From Planctomycetota bacterium (GTDB taxonomy: Bacteria; Planctomycetota; Planctomycetia; Gemmatales; Gemmataceae): 41,533 nucleotides of DNA. Positions 8,534 to 16,272 of the stretch are shown one piece after another. Both the position numbers and the translations under genes were made by a program. The notes beneath the pieces were generated by a model. That model searched no databases, had not been told where the DNA came from, and saw only the letters and a program-made list of their open reading frames with translations. The DNA is taken from NCBI GenBank assembly GCA_016873095.1, contig VGYC01000049.1, forward strand, positions 1-41,533, given 5' to 3'. Position 1 is the stretch's first letter; each line of letters begins with the position of its first letter.

Positions 8534-9582
8534 GACGCCTTCCGTTCAGGAGAAAGCAGGGACACCGCTGCCGCAAACACATCGTCGACTGTGAGCAGCT
8601 TCATGCATTGGTGGTCCAGAGGGCATTCCCGAAGCTGACACGGTCCACAATCGACCTTTTTCTGCAGGTGCACGGCTGCCGGGTGATAGGTCTCTGTCCA
8701 GGCAATGTGCGTGGGACCGAAGAGAGTGACAACGGGCCGGTCGAACGCTGCCGCGAAATGCCGCGGGCCGCTGTCCGTCGTCACCAGCAGGCTCGCGCGC
8801 TTGATGCACGCCTTGGTAAGTCCCAGCGACAGTCCACTACCGCTCAACTCGCTCAGGGCATGGACCCCCGACCGGCGCGCGTCGCGGGCGATGTCGCGGG
8901 CCAGCTCTTGTTCCTTCGGCCCGCACAGCACGAGCACGCCACAGCCGCGGCGATCGACGAACTCCCGAGCTACCTGCACGAATCGTTCTTTGTCCCAGTA
9001 CTTGGCCGACCCGAAAGCAGCGCCCGGATTCAGGCAAACGACCTCATTCTTGGCAGCAAGACGCGACGTCTCCCAGACCTGGTCGGCGGCCTTCTCATCG
9101 GCAGCGGTCGTGGCCAGTTCCATGCGATAACCGGGATTCGGACATCCCAGCACAGCCACCAGACGGTTGAAGGCATCGATGGCTGGCGCCGGTTTCAGCC
9201 AGCCGCGCTCATCGCGCAGTGGCTCCAGGCGATCGCTGAGCAAGAAACCGCGGCCGTAGAGCCGGTAGCCGATGCGGCGCCGGCAACCGGCCAGCCGCGC
9301 CACCAGGGCCGCGCGAAAGGTATTTGGAAACAGGATGGCGGCGTCGATCTTCTCGCGGCGCAGCTGCCATGCGATGGCCGGACCGCGGTGCCGCCATGCG
9401 CCTCGCTTGCTGAGCAGCACCTGCTCGTCCAGCAACGGCGAGCCTTCGAGTACGCCGGCGACATATGGCCGGGCAATGCCAAGGATTCGCGCATCGGGAA
9501 AAGTGTGCCGCAAGGCGCGCAAGGCCGGCGTAGCCATCACCACGTCGCCAACCCAGTTCGGCAAGAATGCAGCAATCTTCAT
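8530..9582 (-). CDS. waaF: ADP-heptose:LPS heptosyltransferase (WaaF-like, GT9)
   Basis: The 350-residue protein has the GT9 signatures. The N-terminus reads LPNWVGDVVMATPALRALR. The ADP-heptose region has NPGAAFGSAKYWDKERF, then TTDSGPRHFAAAF and TLFGPTHIAWTETYHP. The C-terminus carries DCGPCQLRECPLDHQCM, typical of heptosyltransferase II. It transfers L-glycero-D-manno-heptose from ADP-heptose to the growing inner core at the inner face of the cytoplasmic membrane. The donor is made by the hldE product encoded 70 bases upstream. The short gap to hldE contains two copies of CTCTCTCAGG. Only one heptosyltransferase is present in this window, so the number of core heptoses cannot be told. Confidence 0.92.
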   Translation of the reverse strand: MKIAAFLPNWVGDVVMATPALRALRHTFPDARILGIARPYVAGVLEGSPLLDEQVLLSKRGAWRHRGPAIAWQLRREKIDAAILFPNTFRAALVARLAGCRRRIGYRLYGRGFLLSDRLEPLRDERGWLKPAPAIDAFNRLVAVLGCPNPGYRMELATTAADEKAADQVWETSRLAAKNEVVCLNPGAAFGSAKYWDKERFVQVAREFVDRRGCGVLVLCGPKEQELARDIARDARRSGVHALSELSGSGLSLGLTKACIKRASLLVTTDSGPRHFAAAFDRPVVTLFGPTHIAWTETYHPAAVHLQKKVDCGPCQLRECPLDHQCMKLLTVDDVFAAAVSLLSPERKAS

Positions 9583-9652
9583 GATGGTTCTTCTGGCTAC
9601 TCCCTCGGGTCATGCGAGCCTTCTGCCTTCGCTGTTCTCTCTCAGGGCTCTC

Positions 9653-11140
9653 TCAGGCGGCGCGCAAGCGCTCCAGCAGCGAACTTGTCGAGAAGCCGTC
9701 CTGGAATGTGGCCAGGTGAATGCGCCCGCCGTAACCGCTCACGAAATCGCCGCCGACGACCTTGTCGCGCGTGTAATCGGCGCCTTTCACCAGCACATCG
9801 GGCCTCACTGCCGTGATGAGTTCCAAAGGAGTGGCCTCTTCGAACACCGCGATGAAATCTACCGCATGCAGTGCCGCCAGCACCCTGGCGCGTGCGGGCA
9901 GCGGTTGTACCGGCCGTTGCGGTCCCTTCAGGCCGCGCACGCTGGCATCGCTGTTCAGCCCGACCACAAGCACGTCGGCCTGGGCCCGCGCTTCCTGGAG
10001 ATACTGCACGTGTCCGGCGTGCAAGAGATCGAAGCAACCGTTGGTGAAGGCGACGCGCTGGCCCATGCGCCGCCGGCTGTCCAGTTCCCGGCGCAGAGCG
10101 TCCCAGGCAAGCAGCTTGTCGTTGTTTTGCGGATCGCGCGAGGGACGCGTTCGCAGCAGGTCGCGAAGGATCTCATCGCGAGTGACAGTGGCGACGCCGA
10201 TCTTCTCGACTTCGAGGCCGCCGGCGACGTTGGCCAGCGCGATGGCCGATTCGTAATCGGCGCCGGCCGCCAGCGCCATTCCCAGAACGCTCATCACCAT
10301 GTCGCCGGCGCCCGTGATGTCGTATACCTGCCGCGCACGGGTGGGGAACAGCTTGTAGCGACCGTCGCGGTGCTTCAGCGCCATGCCGTCCTTGTCCAGC
10401 GTGATGATGGCGGCTTCGAGATCCAGCTGTTCACGAAGTTGTGCCGCGGCTTCCATGACCTCGCCGGCATTGTGCAACGTCCGGCCGGTGGCGAGGCCCG
10501 CTTCCAAACGGTTGGGAGTCATTGCCGAGCAACCATGATAGCGACGATAGTCGCTGCTGCGGATGGGATCCGCCAGCGTGCGCAGATTCATGGCCCTTGC
10601 CGAAGAGATGATCCCGGACAGCAGCTGCGTCGTGCACACGCCCTTGTCGTAGTCGCTGATGAGCACGATGTCCGATTTCTTGAGCAGATGCTGCGCGACG
10701 CCGAGTAGTTCCGTTGTCAGGGTGTCGGACAGGGGCCGGCGATCCTCGTAATCGACACGGATCATTTGTTGCGGATGGCGATGCTGGGCCCGGCCGATGT
10801 AACGCTCCTTGACGGTGCTTGGCCTGGCAGGATCGTTGAGCACCCCTTCGTGATCAATGCCAAGGTCGCCGAGCATCTGGCGGATCCGGCCGCCGTCCGC
10901 GTCGTCGCCGACCACGCCGGCCAGCGCTACCTTGGCCCCCAGGGCCCGCAGCATGGTGGCCACGCTGCTCGCCCCGCCCAGGCGTTCTTCCCGGCGATCG
11001 GCATGCAGCAGGATTACCGGCGCCTCCTGGCTGATGCGCTCGGCATCCCCCCAGACGTAACGGTCCAGCATCAGGTCGCCCACCACCAGTACGCGCGGCT
11101 GGCCGAGACGCTGCACCAGGTCGATCAACTCCGCAGACAT
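9653..11140 (-). CDS. hldE: Bifunctional heptose-7-phosphate kinase/heptose-1-phosphate adenylyltransferase
   Basis: The 495-residue product makes ADP-D-glycero-D-manno-heptose precursors in the cytoplasm. The N-terminal PfkB/ribokinase domain has VVGDLMLDRYVWG near 19-31, LGGASSVA near 54-61 and the anion-hole motif DITGAGDMV. From about residue 360 the cytidylyltransferase-like domain has FTNGCFDLLHAGHVQYL, followed by LNSDASVRGLKG and a FSTSSLLERL tail. The ATG at 11140 is chosen because GGAG sits seven bases upstream and the family begins there. A longer open frame upstream runs through an AT-rich repeat and is not protein-like. The gmhA, gmhB and hldD partners are not in this window and must lie elsewhere for the pathway to work. 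Confidence 0.95.
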   Translation of the reverse strand: MSAELIDLVQRLGQPRVLVVGDLMLDRYVWGDAERISQEAPVILLHADRREERLGGASSVATMLRALGAKVALAGVVGDDADGGRIRQMLGDLGIDHEGVLNDPARPSTVKERYIGRAQHRHPQQMIRVDYEDRRPLSDTLTTELLGVAQHLLKKSDIVLISDYDKGVCTTQLLSGIISSARAMNLRTLADPIRSSDYRRYHGCSAMTPNRLEAGLATGRTLHNAGEVMEAAAQLREQLDLEAAIITLDKDGMALKHRDGRYKLFPTRARQVYDITGAGDMVMSVLGMALAAGADYESAIALANVAGGLEVEKIGVATVTRDEILRDLLRTRPSRDPQNNDKLLAWDALRRELDSRRRMGQRVAFTNGCFDLLHAGHVQYLQEARAQADVLVVGLNSDASVRGLKGPQRPVQPLPARARVLAALHAVDFIAVFEEATPLELITAVRPDVLVKGADYTRDKVVGGDFVSGYGGRIHLATFQDGFSTSSLLERLRAA

Positions 11141-11152
11141 CCATGTCTCCGT

Positions 11153-11245
11153 ATTCTTGATTCTTGGTTTTTGATTTTTGATTGGGCGATCGCCCGGCAT
11201 GACTGCATCCGGGCAATCATGAATCAAGAATCGCAAATCAAAAAT
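11153..11245. repeat. Inverted pair of five-unit heptamer arrays in an intergenic gap
   Basis: Two 35-base arms face each other, 11153-11187 and 11211-11245. Each is exactly five heptamers on the pattern ATTCTTG or ATTTTTG, and the innermost unit changes to ATTGGGC or ATTGCCC. The right arm matches the left as an imperfect palindrome (25 of 35 positions by eye), separated by 23 bases that include GCGATCGC at the left junction. The element is sharply AT-rich against its GC-rich surroundings. It fills the 109-base gap between the conserved unknown gene and hldE, and could fold as RNA in the operon transcript. Short heptamer arrays are known as dispersed repeats in cyanobacteria; whether this is a dispersed planctomycete repeat cannot be seen from one copy. 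Confidence 0.8.
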
Positions 11246-11249
11246 GGTT

Positions 11250-12281
11250 TCACGCCGCCTGGGCCTTCTCCTTGTCCCTCGGAGCCTGGCCGGCAAGCTG
11301 GCAGGCGAGGGCCACATGCAAGAGCGGCAGCAGGATTTCGTGGTGGCCGATCATTTCGATGCCCTCGGCGGACGGGCGTTCGAGGACATTGACTCGCGAG
11401 CGATACTGCACCTGCTTGTCGAAGTTGACCGTGATGAGGCCGTCGAGATTGTGGCCAAAATTACGAGCGACCGCGACGGCCTTGACGAACACCTCGGGCA
11501 TGACGACGGCGCTGCCGAGGTTCATCCACACGCCCTCGCACATGGAGGCCACCACGCCGCACAGCCGGCGAAAATCGATGAGCGACGCCTCGCCCACGGC
11601 CGCGCCGGACACGTGCGGGTGCATGTGCACGATGTCGGTGCCCAGGGCCACGTGCACGGTACAGGGAATGCCGGCGCGATACGCTGCGAGCACGATGCTG
11701 CTCTCCGCGTGCGGGCAGCCGATGTTCTCGATGTGCTGCCCCAGCGCCCAGCCTAGCCCCAGATCCTTTTCCGAGCCAAGACGCGAGGCGACGGCAAAGG
11801 CATCGGCCGTCTCGCGGGCCATCCCGAAGTCGCCGGTGGGCAGTTGCTTGCCAACGTCCTCGCTGGTCTTGCCGGCCAGAGCCAGCTCGAAATCATGGAT
11901 CGCCGCCGCACCGTTGAGGGCAACCGCCTTTAGCACGCCTTGCCGGATCCAGTCGATGAGATAGGGGCCGCAACCCGTCTTGATGACGTGCCCGCCGATG
12001 GCGGCGGCAACCGTGCGGCCCGTGTAGAAGGCCCGTGCCAGGTGCTGGCACAGCCGCCGCAGGTCGTTGCCGGCGAGTTGCCGCGGCAACGCCGCCAGCC
12101 AGTCCTGCACCGTGGCATCGGCGCAGACGGGCCGGCCAAGATCGTCGTGAAACACCTTCGATGGGCGTGAGTTCAACTCATAGGTCTTCAGACCGCTCAG
12201 GTCGAAGGGCCGATGGGTTTGCAAGGCGTCGCCCCACGAATGGCAGCACGGCCGTGGGCTGACCGGAATTGTTCCTTCCAT
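11250..12281 (-). CDS. Conserved protein of unknown function in the LPS operon
   Basis: The 343-residue protein starts at the ATG at 12281, behind a strong AAGGAGGG. The upstream extension of the frame is discarded. Conserved-looking blocks are AIGGHVIKTG near 95-104, ALNGAAAIHDFELALAGKTS near 121-140 and, later, a run ending HMHPHVSGAAVGEAS and VNFDKQVQYR. I recall closely similar proteins in delta-proteobacteria and planctomycetes, sometimes labelled deoxyhypusine-synthase-like and often near heptose or lipid A genes. I cannot confirm that assignment, and the classic deoxyhypusine synthase motifs are not obvious. The glycine- and histidine-rich blocks suggest a Rossmann-like or metal-binding enzyme. 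Its place between lpxK and hldE suggests a role in envelope sugar or lipid metabolism, which is inference. Confidence 0.7.
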   Translation of the reverse strand: MEGTIPVSPRPCCHSWGDALQTHRPFDLSGLKTYELNSRPSKVFHDDLGRPVCADATVQDWLAALPRQLAGNDLRRLCQHLARAFYTGRTVAAAIGGHVIKTGCGPYLIDWIRQGVLKAVALNGAAAIHDFELALAGKTSEDVGKQLPTGDFGMARETADAFAVASRLGSEKDLGLGWALGQHIENIGCPHAESSIVLAAYRAGIPCTVHVALGTDIVHMHPHVSGAAVGEASLIDFRRLCGVVASMCEGVWMNLGSAVVMPEVFVKAVAVARNFGHNLDGLITVNFDKQVQYRSRVNVLERPSAEGIEMIGHHEILLPLLHVALACQLAGQAPRDKEKAQAA

Positions 12282-12373
12282 CCGACCCTCCTTGGTTGGA
12301 TTGCAACTCTTACTCTTGAACCTGTCCGGAAAGGGAGGGCGAGGCTCCTGCCGAGCCGCGAACCCTCGCCAAC

Positions 12374-13456
12374 TCAACGCCTTGACGGCTCGGCGGGAGT
12401 CTCACCCTCCCGAAGACCGCAAGCGGTTAGCAACTTCTCTTGCAGCGCTTCTTGCCCCGTCTCCACTTCCAGTTCGATCCGCAGGGCCCACAGCTCGCGC
12501 GCGCCGAGACGACTGACGCGCAGCTTGACCAGATCCTTCTGCGTGGTGAGCAACGGCAATCCCTCAGGCTGGCCTTGTCCCCAGGCGCGCAGATCCTCAA
12601 CATCCGTGCGCGTGTATTCGTGATGGTCGGCGAAAGTCCGAAAGGCGACCACGTTTATGTTCAGGTTTGCCAGGGTGCGTTCAAAGGCGTCGGGGTTGCC
12701 GAGGCCGCAGAATGCCGCCGCCGACCGCCCCGCTAACTCCTCCAGGTTCCGTGTTGCTCCGTCACTGTTGACGAAGCAGGCCGGGCGATGTCGTGTCGCC
12801 GCCACGGCCGCGGCAGGGGCCAGGCGCTGGACACGATCTGTCAGCTTCCGCAACTCTTCCCGATCCACCAGGTCGCAGCGTGTCAGCAACGCCATGTGGG
12901 CGCGTGCCAGGCTCGAAACCGGCTCGCGCAACAGTCCCGCCGGGAAAAGCCGGCCATGCCCCCACGGATTGGTCGCATCGATCAGCACGATGTCGAGATC
13001 ACGGTGCAGCCGGCGATGCTGAAACCCGTCGTCGAGAACCAGGACCTCGCTTTCCAGTTCCGTCACCGCCGTCTCCGCAAGGGCCACGCGATCGGGATCC
13101 TGCAGGTGAGGCACGTCCGCAAGATTCTCCTCCAGTACAAGCGCCTCGTCATTGCGCCCCTCACGGCCACCGTAGCCGCGACTCAGGATGGCCACGCGCA
13201 CGTCGTGCTGCCGGAAGTAGCGAGCGATCCACTCGACGCATGGCGTCTTGCCCGTGCCCCCCAGCGTCAAATTGCCGACGCTGATGACCGGCACACGAGC
13301 GCGATGACTGGCCAGCAGGCCCCAGTCGTACAAGCAATTCCGCAACCGAACCGTCATCCCGTAGGGCACGCTGGCCGCCCACAGTCCCCCGCGCAAGAGC
13401 ATCGCCCCGAGCCCCCGCGCTTCGCCGCGGACCAACGAATGATAGCGCTCGTGCAC
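12374..13456 (-). CDS. lpxK: Tetraacyldisaccharide 4'-kinase (lipid A biosynthesis)
   Basis: The protein has 360 residues from a GTG start at 13456. LpxK phosphorylates the 4' position of the lipid A disaccharide precursor at the inner membrane. The P-loop reads SVGNLTLGGTGKTP at about 59-72, and LVLDDGFQHRRLHRDLD lies near 140-155; both are family signatures. A longer open frame begins with a TTG at 13531, but that TTG is the first base of a TTGACA promoter box, while GGGAG lies just ahead of the GTG and the family N-terminus aligns there. This is the first gene of the minus-strand envelope run and the best evidence that the organism makes a true lipid A. Confidence 0.92.
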   Translation of the reverse strand: MHERYHSLVRGEARGLGAMLLRGGLWAASVPYGMTVRLRNCLYDWGLLASHRARVPVISVGNLTLGGTGKTPCVEWIARYFRQHDVRVAILSRGYGGREGRNDEALVLEENLADVPHLQDPDRVALAETAVTELESEVLVLDDGFQHRRLHRDLDIVLIDATNPWGHGRLFPAGLLREPVSSLARAHMALLTRCDLVDREELRKLTDRVQRLAPAAAVAATRHRPACFVNSDGATRNLEELAGRSAAAFCGLGNPDAFERTLANLNINVVAFRTFADHHEYTRTDVEDLRAWGQGQPEGLPLLTTQKDLVKLRVSRLGARELWALRIELEVETGQEALQEKLLTACGLREGETPAEPSRR

Positions 13457-13501
13457 GTCCGCTCCCGCTGTCCTGTTTTCGTCCGTGATCCGGGGGATGG
13501 G

Positions 13502-13531
13502 AAAATACCACGATCTTAATTTGGGTGTCAA
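13502..13531 (-). promoter_or_regulatory. Sigma-70-type promoter ahead of lpxK and the LPS run
   Basis: Reading the minus strand, TTGACA (13531-13526) matches the -35 consensus exactly. After 18 bases, TATTTT (13507-13502) matches four of six -10 positions. Transcription would begin about 40 bases ahead of the GTG start of lpxK. It is the only strong promoter I can see for the whole seven-gene run. Confidence 0.65.
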
Positions 13532-13560
13532 CCGCGACCGGTTTCGATGCGAGATTGCGT

Positions 13561-13612
13561 TTCACGCTTGCGGAATGCCGCCAGCAACGTGCTGGCCAGT
13601 GCCAAGCGTGAA
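13561..13612. repeat. Long inverted repeat enclosing an inner hairpin, between divergent genes
   Basis: TTCACGCTTG (13561-13570) and CAAGCGTGAA (13603-13612) are perfect 10-base inverted copies. Between them CCAGCA-ACG-TGCTGG (13581-13595) forms a perfect 6-base hairpin, and CGG-AATG-CCG (13571-13580, trimmed) a short one, so the whole could fold as a three-way junction. It lies 30 bases upstream of the lpxK -35 box and about 107 bases upstream of the PQQ-propeller gene. It could be an operator for either or a structured leader. A near-identical 13-mer (12 of 13) occurs at 23065-23077 ahead of the aldo/keto reductase gene. Confidence 0.6.
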
Positions 13613-13718
13613 CAGGCCGTTGATTGCGGAACCTGGGCACATGCGGCAAGCGAGGGAACTTTCTCGCTGCCCTGGCCTCCAATAACATAGCACAATGGAT
13701 CGCACCTGGAGGAGGAAG

Positions 13719-16184
13719 ATGATGGGGTCGCGGAACAGGGCAACATTGCTGGCCTTGATTGCGCTGCTGGCGTTCGGCCCCGCGTCGTGGGCGGTCATCA
13801 AGGTGCTGACGCCGTTGCGTTCGCTGCTGGCCGATGGCCAGTTCGTCATCGTCGCCAGGGTCGAGAAGCTTCTTCCCGACAGGCCGGCGATGGTGCTTGC
13901 CGTTGCCGATGACCTGAAGGGAAAGGCGCCGTTCCGTTCACTCCCCGTCAATCTCACCGGGGACCGCGAAGGCAAGAAGACGAACGACACCGCCAGGCTG
14001 CTGAAGCGTCTAGCGAAAGACATGCCGGTCGTCCTGTTTGTCAATCAGCGCGGCCAGCGCTTCACGGCATTCGCCTATTCCAGCGGCACCTGGTTTCAGA
14101 TGATCGGCCAGAAAGTGGACGAGCGCGTCGTCTGGAGCTTTACCCACCTGGAACCGTATCTGCGGCGCACTTACAAGGGCGATACCGTCGTTCTGGCCAG
14201 GATCGTCAGGGACGCACTGGCCGGCAAGATCAAGCCGCCGGAAGCCGATGCCAAGGAAGCGCCGGGCATCGGTCCGGAGATCGCGCCGAGCAAGGCCAAG
14301 ACCCCCAGCCCCTCTGCCGGAGACAAAGGGGGGCAGAGTCATGCGGCAACTGGCGCCCTCTTCGCCGTCATCCCCACGCTCGGCATCGGCGGCCCGCTCG
14401 CCATCCTGGCGCTGCTGTTCCCGTCGCTCTTCGGCGGCGTGCTCGTTCTTTTCCGGCAATGGGCGTCGTTCCTCATGCTCATCAGCGCGGTGAGCCTGCT
14501 CTATCTGTTTCACTGGTTGTTCGGCGGCAGTTTCCGCGAGGCGTGGTGGACGTCGCCGGGCGGCATGTCCACCATCGTGATCGCGGCGACTTTCCTGTGC
14601 GGCATCTGGTCGTGGCGGCGCAACTGGAGCGCGCTCGCCAAGGGCCAGCCGTCCATCGCGCCGCAGAAGACCGAGAATATCGTCCTGATCGTGCTCAGTC
14701 TTACCTGCCTGGCCATCGTGCTCCTTTACATGGATGCCCGGCTGGACGCGCTCGACTGGAGCCTGCTGCTTGGTTTCTCGGCCGGCATCTGGGCGGCGCT
14801 GGCCTACAAGTTGTTTCGCTGGCTGTCGCGCTCCGCCGCCGGCATCCCGCTGCCCAGCGAGGGCATCATCCTCTGGACGTTGCTGTTCACCATGGCGGGG
14901 CTGGCAATGGGACGAAAAGGGCAAGCCGTCGAACAGGTAGAGGTCGGCGCATCCACGTCGGCCGCCAGATGGGTTGGCAAGCTCTGGGAGTTCCAGGCTC
15001 CTGGCAGCGGCTGCATTGTCTCGGCGCCATTCGTCACCGACGACCGTGTCTATGTTGCTTCGGCCCATCCGACCTTTCGCTACGGCGCACTCTTCTGCCT
15101 GGATCGGGCAACGGGCAGAGGGGCCGGCCCGGACAGGAAATTCATCTGGGAGTTCATTGACGAGGGCAACCTGAAGCAAGTTTTCTCCTCGCCGACCGTG
15201 TCCTACGGCAAGCTGTTCATCGGCGAGGGATTTCACGACGATGCCAACTGCAAGGTCTACTGCATTGACGCCGATACCGGCAGAAAGCTCTGGGATTATC
15301 AGACAACGAGTCAGACCGAGTCCACGCCTGCCGTTCGCAGCAATCGCGTCTACATCGGCGCCGGCAACGACGGACTGCTCGCCCTGCACGTCGCCACCGG
15401 CAAGAAACTTTGGCAATATCCGCCGGACCCGGGCCAGGGCCGGTTGCTACGCTTCGGCGCGGGCCCGGTCGCCGTCCCGGGCGGCAAGCTCTATGTCGGC
15501 ACCGGCGTGGACCGCAATCGCCAGGACGATCCCGGCGAAACCGCCTTGCTTTGCCTCGAGTCCGCCACCGGCAAGCTCGTCTGGAAAACTCCGGTCGATC
15601 TGCCCTCGTGGGGCGCTCCCGTGGTCAAGGGCGACGACGTGTTTTTTGGCATCGGCAACGGCGACATCTTCGACGACGCACCAAAACCGGCCGGCGCCAT
15701 GCTGTGCCTTGATGCCGCCTCCGGCAAGATTCGCTGGCGAACTGATTTCCCCAATGGCATCCTGGACAGGCCGGCCGTGGACAAGGAACGTGTCTACTTC
15801 GGTTGCCGCGATGGCCATTGCTACGGACTTGATCGCGCCAGCGGCCAAATCAGGTGGAAGAACGATCTGGGCAGCCCGGTCATCGCAGCACCCGCCCTGG
15901 CGCCAAACAGCATGACGGGGCGAACCGCCAGCGTCTATGCGCTCGGCTCGCGCGGCAAGGTCCGCTGCCTGGACCCGGTCAGCGGCACCGATCAGTGGAC
16001 CTTCAGCCTGGATGACAAGGGCAGGCAGTTCGCCCATCTGTCAGCGGCGCCGACCGTGGTCGTGTCGCGCACCAGGGAAGGCGACCGCCGCCACCTCTAC
16101 TTCGCCGCCGCTCTCGACAGCCCCACCTCCGGCCGGGCCATGCTGTATTGCCTGGAGGACCTGTTGCCCGTGAATGGTGAGTAG
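13719..16184 (+). CDS. Membrane-anchored PQQ-like beta-propeller protein
   Basis: The 821-residue protein starts at the first of two adjacent ATGs (13719), behind GGAGGAGG. An ATG 24 bases earlier lacks a binding site. A signal peptide ends near residue 25 (GPASWA). A soluble domain of about 150 residues and a Pro/Lys-rich linker follow, then five or six hydrophobic helices from about 210 to 405. The C-terminal 400 residues are a propeller of at least seven PQQ-type blades, each ending in forms such as DADTGRKLWDY, LESATGKLVWKT, DAASGKIRWRT and DRASGQIRWKN. The blade repeats resemble quinoprotein dehydrogenases and BamB, but catalytic quinone-binding residues are not evident. The combination of periplasmic domain, multi-helix membrane block and outward propeller is unusual. 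The role is unknown, with surface sensing or scaffolding possible. Confidence 0.8.
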   Translation: MMGSRNRATLLALIALLAFGPASWAVIKVLTPLRSLLADGQFVIVARVEKLLPDRPAMVLAVADDLKGKAPFRSLPVNLTGDREGKKTNDTARLLKRLAKDMPVVLFVNQRGQRFTAFAYSSGTWFQMIGQKVDERVVWSFTHLEPYLRRTYKGDTVVLARIVRDALAGKIKPPEADAKEAPGIGPEIAPSKAKTPSPSAGDKGGQSHAATGALFAVIPTLGIGGPLAILALLFPSLFGGVLVLFRQWASFLMLISAVSLLYLFHWLFGGSFREAWWTSPGGMSTIVIAATFLCGIWSWRRNWSALAKGQPSIAPQKTENIVLIVLSLTCLAIVLLYMDARLDALDWSLLLGFSAGIWAALAYKLFRWLSRSAAGIPLPSEGIILWTLLFTMAGLAMGRKGQAVEQVEVGASTSAARWVGKLWEFQAPGSGCIVSAPFVTDDRVYVASAHPTFRYGALFCLDRATGRGAGPDRKFIWEFIDEGNLKQVFSSPTVSYGKLFIGEGFHDDANCKVYCIDADTGRKLWDYQTTSQTESTPAVRSNRVYIGAGNDGLLALHVATGKKLWQYPPDPGQGRLLRFGAGPVAVPGGKLYVGTGVDRNRQDDPGETALLCLESATGKLVWKTPVDLPSWGAPVVKGDDVFFGIGNGDIFDDAPKPAGAMLCLDAASGKIRWRTDFPNGILDRPAVDKERVYFGCRDGHCYGLDRASGQIRWKNDLGSPVIAAPALAPNSMTGRTASVYALGSRGKVRCLDPVSGTDQWTFSLDDKGRQFAHLSAAPTVVVSRTREGDRRHLYFAAALDSPTSGRAMLYCLEDLLPVNGE

Positions 16185-16272
16185 ACTCGTGTGATTCGGC
16201 TCACTTGTTGTCTCGGTGTTTGGAGCACCTCAAACAGCACTCCGCAAACTTCACTTGTACAGCCACCCTCGG

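Noticed and set aside
13457-13531. Upstream TTG start for lpxK
   Set aside because: The TTG is part of the TTGACA promoter box, and family alignment and GGGAG support the GTG at 13456.
14010-15416. 468-codon open frame on the minus strand opposite the PQQ-propeller gene
   Set aside because: It is antisense to a gene with signal peptide, helices and propeller repeats. The product looks compositional, with no motif.
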